A DNA stretch of 64,000 nt from Ehrlichia sp028752135 (GCA_028752135.1 CP082782.1:372001-436000); one strand, 5' to 3'. Positions 19,506 to 29,122 are shown, counted from the first letter of the stretch. Numbers and translations are program-made. The notes: generated by a model not told the origin, from the letters alone.

Positions 19506-21128
19506 TTAATCTATGTATTCTACTTGTACTTCAATGAATGGCTTACTCTTAATATCATATTTTAGAGCATTAAAAATTATATTTTCTACACAATGTTTTA
19601 TATTGTTTATTTTTTTAGAATAAAATTCACTGCTTATTTTAGTTGCAATTTTTTTAATAATGGATTGGCTATCATAATAATCTAATACTCCTGGAGCAAA
19701 AATTCTCGGTTCCTTCAGTAATTCTTTTCTCTTATTTAGAACGAGTGTTACTATGATTATTCCTGAATCTCTCATCCTTTTTCGCATAGATATGACGTTT
19801 CCTTGTGGATGGTGCAAGAAGTTGCCATCAATACCAAAATAACCTGACTTTACAGAATTAATTTTTTTTCCTTCTGTTATTTCTATTACGTCTCCTGGAT
19901 GAACAATGATTGCTTTGTCAACATTACATTGTTTAGCAATTTTTGCATGTTCATACATATGTATATATTCTCCATGTACAGGAATGGATAACTTAGGTCT
20001 GACTAGTGAGTACATAGTACATACTTCATTCCTTGATGGGTGACCTGATACATGAACATGTTCCATAAACTCTGTGATTACATTAATTCCCATGTTAACA
20101 AATTTGTTGAATACATTGTATATACGTTTTTCATTGCCTGGAATGATCTTGGAAGAAAAAATTATGGTATCTCCATGTTCTAGTTTTGTTAATAAATGGG
20201 AATTATTAGCAAGTTTAGCAGTAGCTGCTAATCTTTCACCTTGACAACCAGTGCAAAGGAGTAAGATTTGATTTCGTGGTAGTTTGTTTGCTTGATTTAT
20301 ATCAATAAACTCTGGAATATCTTCTAAATAACCGCTATCCTGTGCAACATGTATAATTCTGATAAGAGATTTTCCTAATATTGCTATTTTCCTGTCTAAC
20401 TTTGCAGAAACTTTTGCTATTGTATTAATTCGTGCGATATTGGAAGCAAATAAGGATATAGCAACTTTTTGATTGCAAGTTTTTATAATGTTGAATAGAC
20501 TTTTTTCTAGTTCACCTTCTGATCCAGATTTATTTTTAGTGAAGATATTTGTTGAATCACAAACAAGGGCTAAAACTCCTTTATCTCCTAGTTCTTTTAG
20601 TCTTTGTGTGTTTGATATAGGGCCTATAACTGGATTATCATCTAGTTTCCAATCTCCTGTGTGTACCACCACACCTTTTTCTGTGTGTAATGCTATTGCA
20701 TTCATTTCTGGTATTGAATGTGTCAAATTTATAAATTCTAAATTAAAAGGACCTAATTTTAATTCTTTTGTTATATCAATTTCTGTTATAGGGACCTTTA
20801 ATTGGTATTCGTTCAGTTTTGCTTTTAGTAAAGAGGCTGTAAATTTTGTTGCATATATTGGACATTGTAGATCACTCCACAGATATTGTATTCCTCCTAT
20901 ATGATCTTCATGGGCATGTGTTAAAACTATACCAAGTAAATTTTTTCTGTTTTTTCTAATGAAACTAATATCTGCGACAATCATATCTATTCCTGGCATG
21001 TTATCATCAGCAAACCCTGCTCCGAAATCGATAATTATCCATTTTCCTTTAAAGTGATATAAATTGACATTCATCCCTATTTGTCCAACTCCACCTAATG
21101 GGACGAACAACAAATCATCAGTATTCAT
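19506..21128 (-). CDS. rnj: Ribonuclease J
   Basis: A 540-residue beta-CASP metallo-beta-lactamase RNase. The N-terminus MNTDDLLFVPLGGVGQIGMN is typical; the Zn motif HAHEDH is at residues 71-76, HTGDWKLDDNPV is the next ligand region, CDSTN starts the beta-CASP domain (about residue 190), and HVSGHPSRNE plus PVHGEYIH give the final His ligands. RNase J is a 5'-to-3' exonuclease and endonuclease for mRNA and rRNA processing, used by alphaproteobacteria alongside RNase E. Length agrees with the alphaproteobacterial form. Confidence 0.95.
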   Translation of the reverse strand: MNTDDLLFVPLGGVGQIGMNVNLYHFKGKWIIIDFGAGFADDNMPGIDMIVADISFIRKNRKNLLGIVLTHAHEDHIGGIQYLWSDLQCPIYATKFTASLLKAKLNEYQLKVPITEIDITKELKLGPFNLEFINLTHSIPEMNAIALHTEKGVVVHTGDWKLDDNPVIGPISNTQRLKELGDKGVLALVCDSTNIFTKNKSGSEGELEKSLFNIIKTCNQKVAISLFASNIARINTIAKVSAKLDRKIAILGKSLIRIIHVAQDSGYLEDIPEFIDINQANKLPRNQILLLCTGCQGERLAATAKLANNSHLLTKLEHGDTIIFSSKIIPGNEKRIYNVFNKFVNMGINVITEFMEHVHVSGHPSRNEVCTMYSLVRPKLSIPVHGEYIHMYEHAKIAKQCNVDKAIIVHPGDVIEITEGKKINSVKSGYFGIDGNFLHHPQGNVISMRKRMRDSGIIIVTLVLNKRKELLKEPRIFAPGVLDYYDSQSIIKKIATKISSEFYSKKINNIKHCVENIIFNALKYDIKSKPFIEVQVEYID

Positions 21129-21420
21129 TTATTATTACATTATCAAAACTTAAGAATAGCATACCTTATTTATTAGTTAAAGAAAAGTATTAGAATGATT
21201 AATTATTCTTAAATTTTAGAATATCTGTCTTTCAAATGATTAAGTTTTTAATATTTATATGTGAGTCTTTACATATTTGAAGTATTAGTAGTGAAATGAT
21301 TGTATGTAGTTTAAAATTTACTATTGTAATGGTGATGTATGTATCAATAAGAAACATTAATAATTTAGTTTGGTAGGTAACCTAATTTGAAGTGTTTTTG
21401 GTTCTGAGGGGGATATATTA

Positions 21421-22044
21421 ATGTTTTCACATGCTTGTGCTAAAGGTAAAAAGCTTTTTAATATATTAGAGCAAGTACGTATGGTGTGCTTGTTGGTATA
21501 CATTATAGGAGCACTGTTATTTTTGTTAAAACGTTATAATATAATTCACAAAAATTTAAGCGTAGAATCTAGCTGGTTAATTAGTATATCAGTAGTTTTG
21601 TTTTTGATATTGTCTACTTTTAAACTTATTATCTGTACTGTGAAGTCTGAAAATAGTGAAGAGCAGAAATTAAAAAGCATCTATAATGCTAGTAATTTAG
21701 GGAAATTAGCAAATGACAATAAAATTAATCCTATATTAGTGATCAGAGGTATAGGTAATGTTGTATTTACTTGTGTTTGTATAGTTACTGGAAGTCTTTT
21801 ATTATTACGTAATTTTTCTTCTGTGCAAGAAAGGTTGCTTTTAAATATATATAATATAGTATTACTTATAGGAATATCTTTGGCAGGCTTGTATTTTGCT
21901 ACTAGATTTTTATTTGCAGGTTTGGGGGTGTGTAATAATTTTATTGATAATCTGAATGCTAAGTATATGAAATGTGAAGCTACAGATTTTGTTATTAATA
22001 AGATTAATTCTCAGATATCAACTTCGTTATCGCAGGTTATATAG
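21421..22044 (+). CDS. Conserved-type integral membrane protein, unknown function
   Basis: A 207-residue protein I do not recognise. Four hydrophobic segments are visible at about residues 20-40, 55-78, 103-126 and 137-162, the last ending in FATRFLFAGLGVCNN. The long Asn/Lys/Ser-rich stretch between helices 2 and 3 contains KLANDNKINP. A GAGGGGG sequence about 5 nt upstream makes ATG 21421 convincing. It lies 12 nt upstream of the metallophosphoesterase gene, so the two form an operon and may act together at the membrane. Confidence 0.75.
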   Translation: MFSHACAKGKKLFNILEQVRMVCLLVYIIGALLFLLKRYNIIHKNLSVESSWLISISVVLFLILSTFKLIICTVKSENSEEQKLKSIYNASNLGKLANDNKINPILVIRGIGNVVFTCVCIVTGSLLLLRNFSSVQERLLLNIYNIVLLIGISLAGLYFATRFLFAGLGVCNNFIDNLNAKYMKCEATDFVINKINSQISTSLSQVI

Positions 22045-22056
22045 GTAAGAGTTATT

Positions 22057-23331
22057 ATGATTAGAATAAGGTATTTTCTTATATTTTTTGTTTTGATGTC
22101 TATATCTGCTGATGCTAAGCCATTATTTTTATGGTCTCAGGTTGTAGATAATGATCAATTGAGTATTAGAGCTGTTATTTCGGAAGAAGAACAGTGTCCT
22201 ATGGTAAAGGTAAATGGTAAAGAGTTAGAAATGAATGTCAGGGCATTGCCATTAAAGGGTCTTTTTAATGATAAAGTTTGCGAGTTACTAGTACCTCAAA
22301 TTACTAATGAAATATCTATTGATAATATAAAAATCCCTGTTATAAATAAGAAAATTAGAAAAATAGCAGTTATAGGGGATACTGGGTGTATAGTATCGTT
22401 TTGGAATGGGAAATTAAATGAGCAACACTGTACATCTTCAGATAAGTGGCCTTTAAAAAGAATATTGCATCATGTTAGCGAACACAATCCAGATTTAGTA
22501 ATTCACGTAGGGGATTATTTATATAGAGTAGATAAATGTATTCATGTTGAGAATTGTGGTACTATTAATGGATATAATAGTGATACTTGGAGAGCTGATT
22601 GGTTAGAAGCATCTACTTTATTATCTGGTAAAGCACCATTCTTGTTTGTTAGAGGAAATCATGAGAATTGTGACCGTGCATATATAGGTTGGTTCAGGTA
22701 TTTAGCTTCTCATGAAAATCTCAATGATGGAGACAAGTGTAAAGAATTTACAGATTCATGGATGTTTAATGCTACAAAGCTAGATAGTAAAAATATAGAT
22801 TTTTATGTTTTTGATTCGTCCTTTGGTAATGAGAAGAATGTTTCAGATTTAGAAATAGAAAATTTAAAACAGCAGTTTTTATCTCTTTTAAGGAATAAAT
22901 CTTCTTCGATATGGTTTTTAACACATCGTCCTTTGTGGTCATATTCTGCTTTAATGAAAGGAGATGTTTATTATGGTAATACACCTCAAGTTAGAGCTTT
23001 TGGTGATTTATTCCCTAATAATGTTTCAGCAATTTTGTCAGGGCATGTTCATTTATCTCAGGTATTAGATTTGAGATCTCTACAACATAAACATATTCCT
23101 ATGCAGATAATAGTTGGTAATAGTGGAGCATTGCTTTATTCTGTTCCTGAAGATAAATTGTTGGTGAAAAATGTTAAGATAGGAAATGTTATTGCAGATA
23201 CAGTTAAGAGTGAGTTAGGATTTGGATTTGCACTTATTGAAATTCAGGAATCTAATGAAACAGATAATACGCTGATTACATTTTATAATCAATTTAATGA
23301 GAAAGTGAGGGAATTTTATATTAATAAATAA
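22057..23331 (+). CDS. Secreted calcineurin-like metallophosphoesterase
   Basis: A 424-residue protein with a signal peptide (about 1-20, ISADA cleavage region). The full set of metallophosphoesterase motifs is present: GDTG at 107-110, GDYLYR at 152-157, RGNHE at 199-203, LTHRP at about 288 and SGHVH at about 328-332. Such enzymes hydrolyse phosphomonoesters or diesters with two metal ions. Export to periplasm or beyond suggests phosphate scavenging or action on host molecules; the substrate is unknown. Residues 20-100 form an extra N-terminal domain rich in beta strands. Operon partner of the membrane protein upstream. Confidence 0.85.
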   Translation: MIRIRYFLIFFVLMSISADAKPLFLWSQVVDNDQLSIRAVISEEEQCPMVKVNGKELEMNVRALPLKGLFNDKVCELLVPQITNEISIDNIKIPVINKKIRKIAVIGDTGCIVSFWNGKLNEQHCTSSDKWPLKRILHHVSEHNPDLVIHVGDYLYRVDKCIHVENCGTINGYNSDTWRADWLEASTLLSGKAPFLFVRGNHENCDRAYIGWFRYLASHENLNDGDKCKEFTDSWMFNATKLDSKNIDFYVFDSSFGNEKNVSDLEIENLKQQFLSLLRNKSSSIWFLTHRPLWSYSALMKGDVYYGNTPQVRAFGDLFPNNVSAILSGHVHLSQVLDLRSLQHKHIPMQIIVGNSGALLYSVPEDKLLVKNVKIGNVIADTVKSELGFGFALIEIQESNETDNTLITFYNQFNEKVREFYINK

Positions 23332-23350
23332 GTTGCAGATAAAAAGTTAT

Positions 23351-23380
23351 AAGCTAGATGGAAATCTAGTTTGTCTATTA
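23351..23380 (+). terminator. Terminator-like hairpin after the metallophosphoesterase gene
   Basis: AAGCTAGAT (23351-23359), loop GGAA, ATCTAGTTT (23364-23372): a 9-bp stem with one G-T pair and a compact GNRA-type tetraloop, 20 nt after the stop codon. A T-rich stretch (GTCTATTATT) follows. The stem is only moderately stable but its position and shape fit a terminator isolating the following ribosomal operon. Confidence 0.55.
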
Positions 23381-23533
23381 TTGAAATGTTTTAGTAAAAT
23401 TAAAATGGTATTGATATAAAATTAATAGTTGCAATTAATTTTTAATATTATATACATATAAACGATACTTGAATTATTGGGAATATTTTGTAGGTATTAA
23501 ATCTATTAATGTTTGGAAATCGTTAAATTTCTA

Positions 23534-23584
23534 TTGACTAAGGCTCATGATTCTTTTATAAGTAACGCATGCCTCTACTATAAT
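23534..23584 (+). promoter_or_regulatory. Promoter candidate of the rpsL-rpoC cluster
   Basis: TTGACT (23534-23539) and TATAAG (23557-23562) are separated by exactly 17 bp, a near-consensus sigma-70 promoter about 75 nt upstream of rpsL. A second TATAAT occurs at 23579-23584 but has no good -35 partner. This is the most canonical promoter I can see in the window, at the head of the largest operon. Confidence 0.55.
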
Positions 23585-23635
23585 AAAATGTAGGGTATCA
23601 TTTTGTTTTAAATAAACTGTAAGGTTATTACATAT

Positions 23636-24007
23636 ATGCCAACAATAAATCAATTAGTTCGTAATCCACGAAAGTCCCGTTCTTCGTTAAATAAGGCTCC
23701 TGCACTCCAGCATAATCCACAGAAGAGAGCAGTATGTGTAAAAGTATATACTACTACACCTAAGAAGCCGAATTCAGCTTTACGTAAAGTTGCACGGGTG
23801 AAAATTGCTGGTTATGGTAGTGAAGTTATAGCTTATATACCAGGTGAAGGACATAATTTACAAGAACACTCAGTCGTTTTGATTAGAGGGGGACGGGTAA
23901 AAGATTTACCTGGTGTCCGATACCATATTATACGTGGAGCATTAGATTCTAGAGGAGTACAGAATAGAAAGAAAGCACGCTCAAAGTATGGTGTAAAGAA
24001 GAGTTAA
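23636..24007 (+). CDS. rpsL: 30S ribosomal protein S12
   Basis: A 123-residue S12, full length. The decoding-centre loop TTPKKPNSALRKVARVK carries the Lys pair at the streptomycin site, and RGGRVKDLPGVRYH has the second conserved Lys; both read as wild type, so no streptomycin-resistance substitution is visible. First gene of the rpsL-rpsG-fusA-tuf string. Confidence 0.98.
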   Translation: MPTINQLVRNPRKSRSSLNKAPALQHNPQKRAVCVKVYTTTPKKPNSALRKVARVKIAGYGSEVIAYIPGEGHNLQEHSVVLIRGGRVKDLPGVRYHIIRGALDSRGVQNRKKARSKYGVKKS

Positions 24008-24023
24008 TTAATATTGGTAGTGT

Positions 24024-24506
24024 ATGTCTCGTCGTCGTAGGGCAAGTAAGAGGATTATTTCTCCTGATTCAAAATATAATAGTGTGTTGTTAGCACGTTT
24101 TATTAATGTTATTATGCGTTCTGGTGAGAGATCGATAGCTGAGAAGATAGTATATGGAGCTTTAAGCAAAGCAGAATCTCGTCTTGGTGAAAGTGCTATA
24201 TCAATTTTTAGTGCTGCTCTAAATAATGTTATGCCACAAATGGAAGTCCGTTCTCGTAGGATAGGGGGTGTAACATATCAAGTACCAGTTGAAGTTAAAG
24301 AAGATAGATCCGTTTCTTTAGCTTTGCGTTGGATTTTTAAACCATCAGCATCAACTAGAAAAAGAATTAAAAAAATGTATATGGATTGTTTATCCAATGA
24401 ATTGCTAGAAGCTTATAATAAGCGTGGTGGTGCATATAAGATGAGAGAAGAAAAATATAAGATGGCTGAAGCAAATAAAGCGTTTTCTCATTTTCGCTTT
24501 AATTAA
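24024..24506 (+). CDS. rpsG: 30S ribosomal protein S7
   Basis: A 160-residue S7 (RRRRASKRI start, LARFINVIMRSGERS, NNVMPQMEVRSRRIGG, RKRIKKMYM, KMAEANKAFSHFRF C-terminus). S7 nucleates assembly of the 30S head. It follows rpsL by 16 nt. Typical length is 156-160. Confidence 0.98.
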   Translation: MSRRRRASKRIISPDSKYNSVLLARFINVIMRSGERSIAEKIVYGALSKAESRLGESAISIFSAALNNVMPQMEVRSRRIGGVTYQVPVEVKEDRSVSLALRWIFKPSASTRKRIKKMYMDCLSNELLEAYNKRGGAYKMREEKYKMAEANKAFSHFRFN

Positions 24507-24529
24507 ATTAATTTTTTGGAGATAAGTTT

Positions 24530-26602
24530 GTGATCATAGATAACGAGTTATCTAAGTGTATAAATCTAGTGATTATGGCTCATATAGATGCTGGGAAGAC
24601 TACTACTACTGAACGTATACTTTTTTATACTGGCAAGCAAAATAGGATTGGTGAAGTACATGAAGGTGCTGCATCTATGGATTGGATGGAACAAGAGAAG
24701 GAAAGAGGTATTACTATAACTTCTGCAGCTACTACATGTTTTTGGAATGGTCATAGAATTAATATTATTGATACTCCTGGACACGTTGATTTTACAATAG
24801 AAGTAGAAAGGTCTTTACGTGTTTTAGATGGGGCAGTTGCTGTTTTTGATGGTGTGGCAGGTGTTGAACCTCAATCAGAAACTGTGTGGCGTCAAGCAGA
24901 TAAGTATAATGTTCCTAGAATTTGTTTTATGAATAAAATGGATAGAATGGGAGCAGATTTTTATCGATGTGTCGATATGGTTGTTGATAGGTTGGGCGCG
25001 ACTCCATTAGTGTTACAATTGCCGATAGGATCTGAGAAAGATTTTGTTGGAGTTGTTGATTTATTGGAAATGCGATCAATTATATGGGATGAAGAATCTC
25101 TTGGGGCTAGTTTTCATTATGGAGACATTCCTAAAGATATGCTTGATAAGGCTCAGGAATATAGGAATAAGCTTTTAGAAAGTGCGGTTGAGCTTAATGA
25201 TGAAGCTATGAATTTATATTTTGAAGGTAAAGAAATATCTGTTTCTTTATTAAAGAGTTGTATACGTACAGGTGTAATTCAGTCAAAGTTTGTCCCTGTT
25301 TTATGTGGATCTGCTTTTAAGAATAGGGGGGTACAGCCGTTATTAGATGCTGTAGTTGATTTCTTACCTGCACCTAATGATATTCCTATGATAGAAGCTT
25401 TAGATGTTAAAAATTCTAAATCTGTAAATATAAAATCTTCTATTAATGAAAAATTTGTCGCATTAGCTTTCAAGGTAATGACTGATAAATTTGTAGGTAC
25501 TTTGACTTTTATAAGGATTTATGCAGGGAAATTGACGAGTAAAACTACAGTATTAAATGCAGTTAAGAATTCCACTGAGTCTATAGGTAGAATTTTACTG
25601 ATGCATGCAAATAATAGAGAAGATATAACTGAAGCAAGAGCAGGTGATATTGTTGCTTTAGCTGGGTTAAAGAAGACAGTAACTGGTGATACGTTATGTG
25701 CATCGGATTATCCTGTTATTTTAGAAAAGATGGAATTTCCTGACCCTGTTATGGAAATTGCAGTCGAGCCAAAGTCTACAGCAGATCAAGAAAAGATGGG
25801 TATAGCTTTAAGTAGATTAGTTGCAGAGGATCCATCTCTTGGTATGTGTGTTAATCCTGAAAGCGGGCAAACCATCTTGAAAGGGATGGGTGAGTTGCAT
25901 CTTGAGGTTATAGTAGATAGAATGCGTCGTGAATTTAATGTTGAAGCTAATATAGGTGCACCTCAAGTTGCGTATAGAGAAACTATTACTAAGTCTGTTG
26001 AAATTGAATACATTCATAAGAAACAGACAGGTGGAGCTGGACAGTTTGCAAAAGTAAATATATTGTTTGAACCATTGCCTCCTGGATCTGGGTTTCAGTT
26101 TGAAAGTAAGATTACTGGTGGTGCTATACCTAAAGAATATATTCCAGGTGTTCAGAGTGGTCTGGAGGCTATTAGGGGTAGTGGTATGTTAGCAGGATTT
26201 CCTGTAATTGATTTTAAAGCGACATTGATTGATGGAGCATTTCATGAAGTGGATTCTAGCCCATTAGCATTTGAGTTAGCTGCAAAAGGTGCTTTTAGAG
26301 ATATGGTTAACAAGGCTGGTGCGATATTGCTTGAACCTATTATGAAGGTTGAAATAATCACTCCTGACGAGTATATGGGAGATGTTATAGGTGATATCAA
26401 TGGTAGAAGAGGTAGAGTATCTGAGATGCAAGATCGTCATAATACTAAAGTAATATTAGCGTTTATTCCTTTAGCAAAGATGTTTGGTTATGTGAAGGAT
26501 TTACGTTCTATGTCTCAAGGTAGAGCACAATATAGTATGTATTTCTCTTGTTATGAGCAGGTACCTGATAATATAGTAGCGAACGAGATAAAAAATAAAT
26601 AA
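24530..26602 (+). CDS. fusA: Elongation factor G
   Basis: A 690-residue translocase GTPase. G1 is AHIDAGKTTTTERIL, G3 is DTPGHVDF, G4 is NKMDRMGAD; the domain IV loop includes AGFPVIDFKATLIDG and domain V starts near LLEPIMKVEI. Start is GTG 24530 with GGAGAT 8 nt upstream. It follows rpsG by 23 nt and precedes tuf by 13 nt. Confidence 0.98.
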   Translation: MIIDNELSKCINLVIMAHIDAGKTTTTERILFYTGKQNRIGEVHEGAASMDWMEQEKERGITITSAATTCFWNGHRINIIDTPGHVDFTIEVERSLRVLDGAVAVFDGVAGVEPQSETVWRQADKYNVPRICFMNKMDRMGADFYRCVDMVVDRLGATPLVLQLPIGSEKDFVGVVDLLEMRSIIWDEESLGASFHYGDIPKDMLDKAQEYRNKLLESAVELNDEAMNLYFEGKEISVSLLKSCIRTGVIQSKFVPVLCGSAFKNRGVQPLLDAVVDFLPAPNDIPMIEALDVKNSKSVNIKSSINEKFVALAFKVMTDKFVGTLTFIRIYAGKLTSKTTVLNAVKNSTESIGRILLMHANNREDITEARAGDIVALAGLKKTVTGDTLCASDYPVILEKMEFPDPVMEIAVEPKSTADQEKMGIALSRLVAEDPSLGMCVNPESGQTILKGMGELHLEVIVDRMRREFNVEANIGAPQVAYRETITKSVEIEYIHKKQTGGAGQFAKVNILFEPLPPGSGFQFESKITGGAIPKEYIPGVQSGLEAIRGSGMLAGFPVIDFKATLIDGAFHEVDSSPLAFELAAKGAFRDMVNKAGAILLEPIMKVEIITPDEYMGDVIGDINGRRGRVSEMQDRHNTKVILAFIPLAKMFGYVKDLRSMSQGRAQYSMYFSCYEQVPDNIVANEIKNK

Positions 26603-26615
26603 TGGGTATAAGGTT

Positions 26616-27803
26616 ATGGTAGAAGAAAGGAAGCCACATATAAATGTAGGGACAATAGGGCATGTTGATCATGGGAAGACAACATTAACAGCAGCATTGA
26701 CAACAGTATTGGCGAAAAGATTAAGTGGAGAAGGGAATAAGAGTGTAAAATATGATGAAATAGATAAAGCACCAGAAGAGAAAGCAAGAGGAATAACCAT
26801 TTCAACAGCACATGTAGAATATGAAACAGAAAATAGACATTACGCACATGTAGATTGTCCAGGACATGCAGATTATATAAAAAATATGATAACAGGAGCT
26901 GCACAAATGGATGCAGCAATACTAGTAGTATCAGCAACTGATGGAGCAATGCCACAAACAAGAGAACATATATTATTGGCAAAGCAAGTAGGTGTAAAAG
27001 ATATAGTAGTATGGATGAATAAATGTGATGTAGTAGAAGATGAGGAAATGTTGTCATTGGTTGAAATGGAAATAAGAGAATTATTATCAAAATATGGATA
27101 TCCTGGAGATGATATAGATGTAGTAAAAGGATCTGCAGTTAAGGCATTAGAAGAAGAGACAGGCTCAGGTGTGTGGAGTGAAAAGATAATGGAATTGATG
27201 AATGCCTTAGAAAAAATAAGTTTACCAGTAAGAGAAAAAGATAAGCCATTTTTAATGTCAATAGAAGATGTGTTTTCAATACCTGGAAGGGGTACAGTAG
27301 TAACTGGAAGAATAGAAAGAGGAGTGGTAAAAGTAGGAGATAAGATAGATATAGTGGGATTACGTGATATACAGAGTACAGTGTGTACAGGTGTTGAAAT
27401 GTTCCATAAAGCATTAGAAGCAGGAGAAGCAGGGGCTAATGCAGGGATATTATTAAGAGGGATTAAGAAAGAGGATGTAGAAAGAGGACAGGTATTAAGT
27501 GCACCTGGACAAATACATTCGTATAGAAAATTCAAATCAGAGGTATATATATTAAAGAAAGAAGAAGGTGGTACACATACTCCATTTTTCTCAAATTATC
27601 AGCCACAATTTTATGTTAGGACAACTGATGTAACAGGAAATATAAAGTTACCATAAGGAGTAGAAATGGTAATGCCTGGAGATAATATAAATATCGAAGT
27701 AAGTTTAGATAAGCCAGTTGCTATTGATAAGGGGTTAAGATTTGCAATCCGTGAAGGTGGTAGAACTGTGGGTTCTGGTATTATTACTGAAATTTTGGAG
27801 TAG
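26616..27803 (+). CDS. tuf: Elongation factor Tu, interrupted by an in-frame stop
   Basis: 395 codons long if one stop is read through. G1 GHVDHGKTTLTAAL, G3 DCPGHADYIKNMITGAAQMD and G4 NKCDVVEDEEM are intact. After GNIKLP the reading hits TAA at 27654-27656, then continues in the same frame as GVEMVMPGDNINIEV to the normal C-terminus GSGIITEILE and stop at 27801. Bacterial EF-Tu has Glu (GAA) at this point, so a single G-to-T change created the stop. EF-Tu truncated here would lose the last 48 residues of domain 3 and not work. Ehrlichia usually has a second tuf copy. Codons in the first 80 percent are unusually A-ending compared with fusA. Confidence 0.93.
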
Positions 27804-27843
27804 GTGGGTTTTATAATGTGCATGAATGTTTGAGAGATTTATT

Positions 27844-27919
27844 AGGAGTGTAGCTCAATTGGGAGAGCGTCAGTCTCCAAAACTGAAGGTTATGGGTTCG
27901 ATTCCTATCACTCCTGCCA
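27844..27919 (+). tRNA. trnW: tRNA-Trp (CCA anticodon)
   Basis: Full cloverleaf: acceptor arms AGGAGTG and CACTCCT, D-stem GCTC/GAGC, anticodon stem TCAGT/ACTGA with loop CTCCAAA giving anticodon CCA, T-arm ATGGG TTCGATT CCTAT, discriminator G, and an encoded CCA end at 27917-27919. It lies between tuf and secE, the same position it holds in many bacteria between tufB and secE, and is probably processed from the operon transcript. Confidence 0.97.
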
Positions 27920-27952
27920 TTTTTAATGGTGTTATGTGTAGGTAGTTTGATA

Positions 27953-28150
27953 ATGAGTAGTATTGCTAAGTTTTTACTTGGAGTTAAACAAGAGGCTTCA
28001 CAGGTTTCTTGGGCTTCTAAGAATGAGGTTATAGGCTTTTTATTTATAGTAATATTAATAATTACTTTTATGTCTATTTTGTTTTGTTGTGTAGATTTTG
28101 TCTTTTTAAGATTGATCAAGATAATACTTGGAGTGATTTATGAAATATGA
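27953..28150 (+). CDS. secE: Protein translocase subunit SecE
   Basis: A 65-residue SecE: short amphipathic segment (FLLGVKQEASQVSWASKNE, with the conserved Val-Ser-Trp) and one membrane helix (about residues 30-52). Part of the SecYEG translocon. I chose ATG 27953, since the longer frame from 27926 would read into the 3' flank of the tRNA. The gene overlaps nusG by 11 nt. Confidence 0.93.
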   Translation: MSSIAKFLLGVKQEASQVSWASKNEVIGFLFIVILIITFMSILFCCVDFVFLRLIKIILGVIYEI

Positions 28151-28679
28151 ATGGTATATTATTCAGGTATCATCTGGTAGTGAAGAAAAGGTTTGTCAGG
28201 CTATCCTAGACAATTCTCGAGTGTTGGGTTTAGAAGAAAGTTTCTGTGAGGTATTTATTCCATATGAAGAAATTACTAGAGTTAAGCACAACAAAAAAAT
28301 CTTAGTAAAAAGAAAATTATCACCAGGTTATGTGTTTTTATATATGAATTTAAATGAAAATTCGATCTCTTTTGTTAAGAGTATACCTAGGGTATTGAAT
28401 TTTTTAAATAATGACTTTGGTGTACCTAAAGTTATTTCAAGTCATGAAATGGAGTCTATGCGTAAAAGGATGTGTCAAAATGTAGTAGATGATACTAGTA
28501 CCGTTAATTTTGAGATTGGTGATGAAGTTATAATTAATGATGGATTATTTCAAGATTTCAATGGTAAGGTTGAATATATTAATGAAGATAAAAAAGTTGC
28601 AGGAATTAGTGTTATGATATTTGGTAGGTTAACTAAGATAGAGTTTAAATTAGAACATATACAAAAAGTGGAGGGGTAA
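28140..28679 (+). CDS. nusG: Transcription termination/antitermination protein NusG
   Basis: A 179-residue NusG with the N-terminal NGN domain (WYIIQVSSGSEEKVCQAI, KRKLSPGYVFLYM) and the C-terminal KOW motif (GDEVIINDGLFQDFNGKVEYI). It couples RNA polymerase to Rho or ribosomes. Overlap with the secE end and a 2-nt gap to rplK indicate translational coupling. Confidence 0.97.
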   Translation: MKYEWYIIQVSSGSEEKVCQAILDNSRVLGLEESFCEVFIPYEEITRVKHNKKILVKRKLSPGYVFLYMNLNENSISFVKSIPRVLNFLNNDFGVPKVISSHEMESMRKRMCQNVVDDTSTVNFEIGDEVIINDGLFQDFNGKVEYINEDKKVAGISVMIFGRLTKIEFKLEHIQKVEG

Positions 28680-28681
28680 TT

Positions 28682-29122
28682 GTGAGTGCTGTTTTAGTAT
28701 CTAAGATAAATTTGATGATAGAAGCTGGAAAAGCTAATCCTGGACCTAAAATTGCTTCTGTCTTAGGGCCTCGTGGAATACCAATGCCTAAGTTTTGTAA
28801 AGAGTTTAATGATGTTACAAGTGGTGAAGGTAAACAATATAAAGTTGGTGATTTAGTAACTGCTAGGATATCAATTTATAATGATAAATCTTATAGTTTT
28901 ACAATTAGCGATTCTCCGGTATCGTATTTATTAAAAAAGGCTGTTGCAATTGATAAAGGTTCAGTAAACCCTGGAAAAGATAATGTTGGAAAAATTAAGA
29001 TGTCAGATGTTTATGAGATAGCTAAACGTAAAATGTCTGATATGAATGCTGATACTCTGGAAGCTGCAGCTAAAATGATTATTGGTACTGCATCTTCTAT
29101 GGGTATTGTGGTCATAGAATGA
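28682..29122 (+). CDS. rplK: 50S ribosomal protein L11
   Basis: A 146-residue L11 that binds the GTPase-associated region of 23S rRNA. The N-terminal AGKANPGPKIASVLGPRGI and the C-terminal rRNA-binding part are normal. Start is GTG 28682 preceded by GGAGGGG, an unusually strong ribosome binding site lying within the nusG end. Confidence 0.97.
   Translation: MSAVLVSKINLMIEAGKANPGPKIASVLGPRGIPMPKFCKEFNDVTSGEGKQYKVGDLVTARISIYNDKSYSFTISDSPVSYLLKKAVAIDKGSVNPGKDNVGKIKMSDVYEIAKRKMSDMNADTLEAAAKMIIGTASSMGIVVIE

Noticed and set aside
20473..20904. 143-codon plus-strand frame opposite RNase J
   Set aside because: Shadow of the RNase J coding sequence; composition follows the opposite strand's codons.
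26614..27535. Long open frames on the minus strand across tuf (158 and 220 codons)
   Set aside because: They are antisense shadows of tuf caused by its A-ending codons; the plus frame is unmistakable EF-Tu.
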